Assembly: GCA_039920165.1 (NCBI GenBank)
Contig: JBDSEG010000019.1
Coordinates: 1-8,932, forward strand
Length of the DNA: 8,932 nt
Source of the DNA: JBDSEG01 sp039920165
GTDB taxonomy: Bacteria > Pseudomonadota > Gammaproteobacteria > Burkholderiales > Burkholderiaceae_C
Direction of reading: 5' to 3'
The first letter of the stretch is position 1. Each line of letters begins with the position of its first letter. Below, in pieces: positions 6,198-8,932 of the stretch. The notes under the pieces were generated by a model. That model was not told where the DNA came from, searched no databases, and worked only from the letters and a program-made list of their open reading frames with translations. The position numbers and the translations under genes are program-made.

Positions 6198-6764
6198 TCA
6201 TCGAGCCACGCTCATCTGCGCTTCGAAGGGCTGTTCCACGGCCTCGGTGCCGTACATGGAGACCACCTGGAGCCCGTGCGGGCGCATCTGCGCCGCGTAG
6301 CCGCTGGCGGTCGGTTCGACCCGCAGTTCGATATCCCCGGACAGCTCGATGTAATCGTCCAGCGGCGTGCAGCGCTGCAGGTGCCAGCGCACGGTGAAGG
6401 GCTCGCGTGGCACCGGCGCGCCGATATCGGGGTGCTGGCCGTCGATCGTCACGTCGGCCGCATCGCAATCGACCGACATCGACGGATCGGCCCAGCGCGA
6501 CGGCACATCCGCGTCGAGCAGCGGCACCAGCAGCGCATTCAGCGCGAACGCCTGGAAGTCGCGCACTGCGGGACTGGGCGATGTCACGGGCGCGCGGCTC
6601 GCCAGGGCGACGGCTGCGGCGGGCCGGATCGGCGACGGTGGGTGGCAAGCCGCCAGGCCGACGCTGGCCGCGAGGAGCGTGATCGGCGCGATGCGCGTGC
6701 GAAGAAGGCGACGCGTGCTTCGCGGCGCATGTCGGGTGGCGGCATACGGATCGGCTGCATGCAT
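6198..6764 (-). CDS. Predicted lipoprotein of unknown function
   Basis: This encodes 188 residues from ATG 6764, which has a well-placed AGGGAG Shine-Dalgarno (6772-6777, 7-nt gap). That is the best ribosome-binding site in the window and the main support that the gene is real. The N-terminus has an Arg-rich region (RSTRRLLRTR, 15-24), a hydrophobic stretch (25-36) and a lipobox LAAC ending at Cys40, so the mature protein should be lipid-anchored in the envelope. The first 14 residues are an unusually long n-region. The mature part starts with a Pro/Ala/Ser-rich spacer (41-66), then a globular-looking segment with two cysteines, Cys100 and Cys132, that could form a disulfide. The C-terminal third looks beta-rich (YIELSGDIELRVEP; MRPHGLQVVSMYG; FEAQMSVAR). 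I do not recognise a family. It lies 71 bp upstream of pirin on the same strand and diverges from ychF. It could be an orphan envelope protein. Confidence 0.72.
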   Translation of the reverse strand: MHAADPYAATRHAPRSTRRLLRTRIAPITLLAASVGLAACHPPSPIRPAAAVALASRAPVTSPSPAVRDFQAFALNALLVPLLDADVPSRWADPSMSVDCDAADVTIDGQHPDIGAPVPREPFTVRWHLQRCTPLDDYIELSGDIELRVEPTASGYAAQMRPHGLQVVSMYGTEAVEQPFEAQMSVAR

Positions 6765-6771
6765 CGAGTGG

Positions 6772-6777
6772 CTCCCT
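6772..6777 (-). promoter_or_regulatory. Shine-Dalgarno AGGGAG for the lipoprotein gene
   Basis: AGGGAG on the minus strand, 7 nt before ATG 6764. It decides the start over a second ATG at 6760, which is in another frame. Confidence 0.65.
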
Positions 6778-6918
6778 GCGCGTCCAGGGTGAATCGACAG
6801 GTGGTGGGACGCAGGGCGAATCTAGGCAAGGGTGGATCACGTCGCATCCTCCCGATGAGTGACGACGGCTCGGCCGCACGGCATCGGCCCGAAGACATAG
6901 CGGTGCCCGGCTGGCCCC

Positions 6919-6924
6919 TAAAAT
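6919..6924 (+). promoter_or_regulatory. Candidate -10 box (TAAAAT) for ychF
   Basis: TAAAAT stands out as the only AT-rich run in the 192-bp gap 6765-6956. It lies 32 nt before the ychF ATG, giving a leader of about 25 nt. A convincing -35 is not seen at 16-18 nt spacing. The leader has no clear Shine-Dalgarno. The rest of the gap shows no ORF or strong hairpin. Confidence 0.42.
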
Positions 6925-6956
6925 TCGCCGCTTCGCGTTCCGAAAGCCCCCCTGCC

Positions 6957-8054
6957 ATGAGCCTGCAATGCGGCATCGTCGGACTGCCCAATGTCGGCAA
7001 GTCGACGCTTTTCAATGCGCTGACGAAGGCCGGCATCGCGGCCGAGAACTATCCGTTCTGCACCATCGAACCCAACGTCGGCATCGTCGAGCTGCCGGAT
7101 GCGCGCTTGCAAGCGCTGGCGGCGATCGTCAAGCCCGAGCGCATCGTTCCGGCGATCGTCGAGTTCGTCGATATCGCCGGGCTGGTGGCTGGCGCCAGCA
7201 AGGGCGAGGGCCTCGGCAACCAGTTCCTTGCCCACATCCGCGAGACCGATGCGCTCGTCAACGTGGTGCGTTGCTTCGACGACGACAACGTGATCCACGT
7301 CGCCGGCAAGGTCGACCCGATCAGCGATATCGAGATCATCCAGACCGAGCTTTGCCTGGCCGATCTGGCGACGGTGGACAAGACGCTCGCGCGATCGGTC
7401 AAGGTCGCGAAGTCCGGCAACGACAAGGAGGCGCAGCGCCTGGTCGATGTGCTGGTCAAGTGCCAGGCGGCGCTGAACGAGGCGAAGCCGGTGCGCTCCA
7501 TCGCCTTCAGCAAGGAAGAGCGCGTGGTGCTCAAGCCGCTATGCCTCATCACCGCCAAGCCGGCGATGTTCGTCGCCAATGTCGACGAGAGCGGGTTCGA
7601 GAACAACCGCTACCTCGATGCGCTGCGCGAATACGCGAAGGGCCAGAACGCGCCGGTCGTCGCGATCTGTGCCAAGACCGAGGCCGAACTTGCCGACATG
7701 GAAGACGACGACCGCACGATGTTCCTCGCCGAGATGGGCCAGACCGAACCCGGCTTGAATCGATTGATCCGCGCCGCCTTCGGCCTGCTCGGCCTGCAGA
7801 CCTACTTCACCGCCGGCCCGAAGGAAGTGCGCGCCTGGACCATCCACGTCGGCGATACCGCGCCGCAGGCGGCCGGCGTGATCCACACCGATTTCGAGAA
7901 GGGTTTCATCCGCGCCCAGACCATCGGCTTCGACGACTTCATCGCCTGGAAGGGCGAACAGGGCGCGAAGGACCACGGCAAGATGCGCGCCGAAGGCAAG
8001 GAGTACGTGGTCAAGGACGGCGACGTGCTGAACTTCCTGTTCTCCCCCAAGTAG
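6957..8054 (+). CDS. ychF: Redox-regulated ribosome-associated ATPase YchF/OLA1
   Basis: This encodes 365 residues, matching the roughly 363 of E. coli YchF. The start ATG 6957 is fixed by the universally conserved beginning (MSLQCGIVGLPNVGKST); the frame is open far upstream only because of GC bias. G1/P-loop GLPNVGKS spans 9-16. The switch region has NYPFCTIEPNVG, and G3 is DIAGLV beginning at Asp72, followed by GASKGEGLGNQFL. The usual G4 NKxD is replaced by NVDE (208-211), the hallmark that makes this Obg-family member prefer ATP over GTP. The coiled-coil insert lies at about 130-200 and the C-terminal TGS domain at about 280-362 (LQTYFTAGPKEVRAWTI, TDFEKGFIRAQ, GKEYVVKDGDV). It binds ribosomes in the cytosol and is linked to oxidative-stress responses in E. 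coli. In many proteobacteria ychF follows pth; here pth is not adjacent. The gene appears to be monocistronic in this window. Confidence 0.98.
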   Translation: MSLQCGIVGLPNVGKSTLFNALTKAGIAAENYPFCTIEPNVGIVELPDARLQALAAIVKPERIVPAIVEFVDIAGLVAGASKGEGLGNQFLAHIRETDALVNVVRCFDDDNVIHVAGKVDPISDIEIIQTELCLADLATVDKTLARSVKVAKSGNDKEAQRLVDVLVKCQAALNEAKPVRSIAFSKEERVVLKPLCLITAKPAMFVANVDESGFENNRYLDALREYAKGQNAPVVAICAKTEAELADMEDDDRTMFLAEMGQTEPGLNRLIRAAFGLLGLQTYFTAGPKEVRAWTIHVGDTAPQAAGVIHTDFEKGFIRAQTIGFDDFIAWKGEQGAKDHGKMRAEGKEYVVKDGDVLNFLFSPK

Positions 8055-8065
8055 CGGGCAGGGAA

Positions 8066-8932
8066 TCAGTCCGGTTTGAGCGCTGTGATCCTCAGTCTCA
8101 GCGCGTTGCTGATGACCGACACGGAACTGAGGCTCATCGCCAGCGCGGCGATCATCGGGGACAAGAGCCAGCCGGTGAACGGGAACAGCACGCCGGCCGC
8201 CAGGGGCACGCCCAGCATGTTGTAGACGAAGGCGAAGCCGAGGTTCTGCTTCATGTTGGTCACCGTGGCCACCGACAGCGCGCGTGCGGTGGCGATACCG
8301 CGCAGATCACCCTTGACCAGCGTGAGTTGGGCGCTGTTCATCGCCACGTCGGTGCCCGTGCCCATCGCGATGCCGACGTTGGCCTTGGCCAGGGCCGGCG
8401 CATCGTTGATGCCGTCGCCGGCCATCGCGACGATGCGGCCTTCCTTTTGCAGGCGTTCGACGAGTTGCAGTTTGTCGGCCGGCTTGACCTCGCCGTGAAC
8501 TTCGTCGATGTCCAGGCGCTTGCCCACCGCCTGCGCCGTGGTGAGGCCGTCACCAGTGGCCATGATGATGCGCAGTCCCGACTTGCGCAGCGACGCAAGA
8601 GCATCTGCCGTGGTGGCCTTGATGGGATCGGACACGGCGAGCAGCCCTGCCAGCTTGCCGTCGACTGAGAGGTGCATGACGCTGGCGCCCTGGCCGCGCA
8701 ATTCTTCGGCCTGGCTCGCCAGCGGCGCCACATCGATGCCCAACTGCTGCATCAGCGTCGCGTTGCCGATGGCCAGGGATTTGCCGCCCACGACACCCTT
8801 CACGCCGATGCCCGAGGCGGAGTCGAACTGTTCGGCCTTCTCCAGCACCAGCTTGCGGTCCCGCGCCGCGTTGACGATGGCCGCTGCCAAGGGGTGCTCG
8901 CTGCCCTGATCGAGACTGGCTGCCAGGTGCAG
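8066..8932 (-). CDS. copA: Cu(I)-exporting P1B-type ATPase, C-terminal part (5' end outside window)
   Basis: The frame is open from the window edge to the TGA at 8066-8068, giving 288 residues; a full-length CopA is about 750-830. An apparent internal start (a TTG near 8890) is not a true N-terminus, because upstream codons already match CopA (SEHPLA motif, fragment residues 11-16, whose HP pair marks P1B pumps). Then come the nucleotide-binding domain (SGIGVKG, GN), DPIK, MATGDG at 8546-8561 where many P-type ATPases have TGDN, and the hinge GDGINDAP (8396-8419). The last two membrane helices carry Cu(I)-type ligands: YN in FAFVYNMLGVPLAAG, and M-SS in MSLSSVSV (8115-8137). The product would pump Cu(I), possibly Ag(I), from cytoplasm to periplasm, powered by ATP. 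The DKTGT phosphorylation site and heavy-metal-binding domains lie outside the window. It ends 11 bp from ychF, tail to tail. The use of some AGA, AGG, ACA and GGA codons is slightly unlike its neighbours. Confidence 0.96.
   Translation of the reverse strand: MHLAASLDQGSEHPLAAAIVNAARDRKLVLEKAEQFDSASGIGVKGVVGGKSLAIGNATLMQQLGIDVAPLASQAEELRGQGASVMHLSVDGKLAGLLAVSDPIKATTADALASLRKSGLRIIMATGDGLTTAQAVGKRLDIDEVHGEVKPADKLQLVERLQKEGRIVAMAGDGINDAPALAKANVGIAMGTGTDVAMNSAQLTLVKGDLRGIATARALSVATVTNMKQNLGFAFVYNMLGVPLAAGVLFPFTGWLLSPMIAALAMSLSSVSVISNALRLRITALKPD

Noticed and set aside
6127..6879. N-terminal extension of pirin
   Set aside because: The upstream frame is off-frame reading through the lipoprotein gene; pirin homology begins right after ATG 6126.
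6276..6956. N-terminal extension of YchF of 227 codons
   Set aside because: YchF starts universally at the P-loop region; the extension is antisense to the lipoprotein and has no domain.
6968..8668. Long 566-codon ORF overlapping ychF in another frame and running into the antisense of copA
   Set aside because: It spans two real genes on opposite strands and is extremely Arg-rich; typical of high-GC off-frame reading.
1..8932. A defence island, phage or other new multi-gene system
   Set aside because: All genes but one fall into common chromosomal families with no toxin/antitoxin, nuclease, recombinase or phage signatures; adjacency looks incidental apart from the asmA-MOSC coupling.

Overview
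The window is about two-thirds or more G+C, with codons strongly biased to G/C in third position. Its coding style, gene families and AT-rich -10-like boxes close to start codons suggest a betaproteobacterium, most likely in or near Burkholderiales. That assignment is an inference from style and gene content; there is no rRNA or marker tree here. Nearly every base is coding, with seven confident protein families plus one unrecognised lipoprotein.

Layout. Position 1-712 (minus) is the N-terminal two-thirds of a UbiH/COQ6-type FAD monooxygenase whose 3' end lies outside the window. It diverges, across about 78 bp carrying two opposed -10-like boxes, from a two-gene plus-strand unit: an AsmA-family membrane-anchored protein (791-3199) and a MOSC-domain protein (3196-4137). 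These two overlap by an ATGA stop/start and are probably translationally coupled. A 182-bp gap (4138-4319) holds a long inverted repeat, followed by an EamA/DMT 10-TM transporter (4320-5246, plus). The last 68 bp of this gene are also the last 68 bp, antisense, of a pirin gene (5179-6126, minus). Upstream of pirin on the same strand is a small lipoprotein of unknown function (6198-6764). Divergent from it is ychF (6957-8054, plus), which converges with an 11-bp gap on the C-terminal part of a Cu(I) P-type ATPase, copA (8066-8932, minus, 5' end outside).

How the genes fit together. This looks like ordinary chromosomal housekeeping and accessory content, not a single system. The FAD monooxygenase (quinone ring hydroxylation), AsmA (envelope lipid handling), MOSC (molybdenum/sulfur chemistry) and CopA (copper export) are linked loosely at most. 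I did not find a defence island, phage, CRISPR array, tRNA or insertion sequence.

The items most worth a second look are structural. A 52-bp palindromic element sits in frame between the two domains of the MOSC protein. A 19-bp-stem inverted repeat lies before the EamA gene. EamA and pirin overlap tail to tail through coding sequence. A terminator-like hairpin spans the asmA/MOSC junction. The FAD monooxygenase may be transcribed as a leaderless mRNA.
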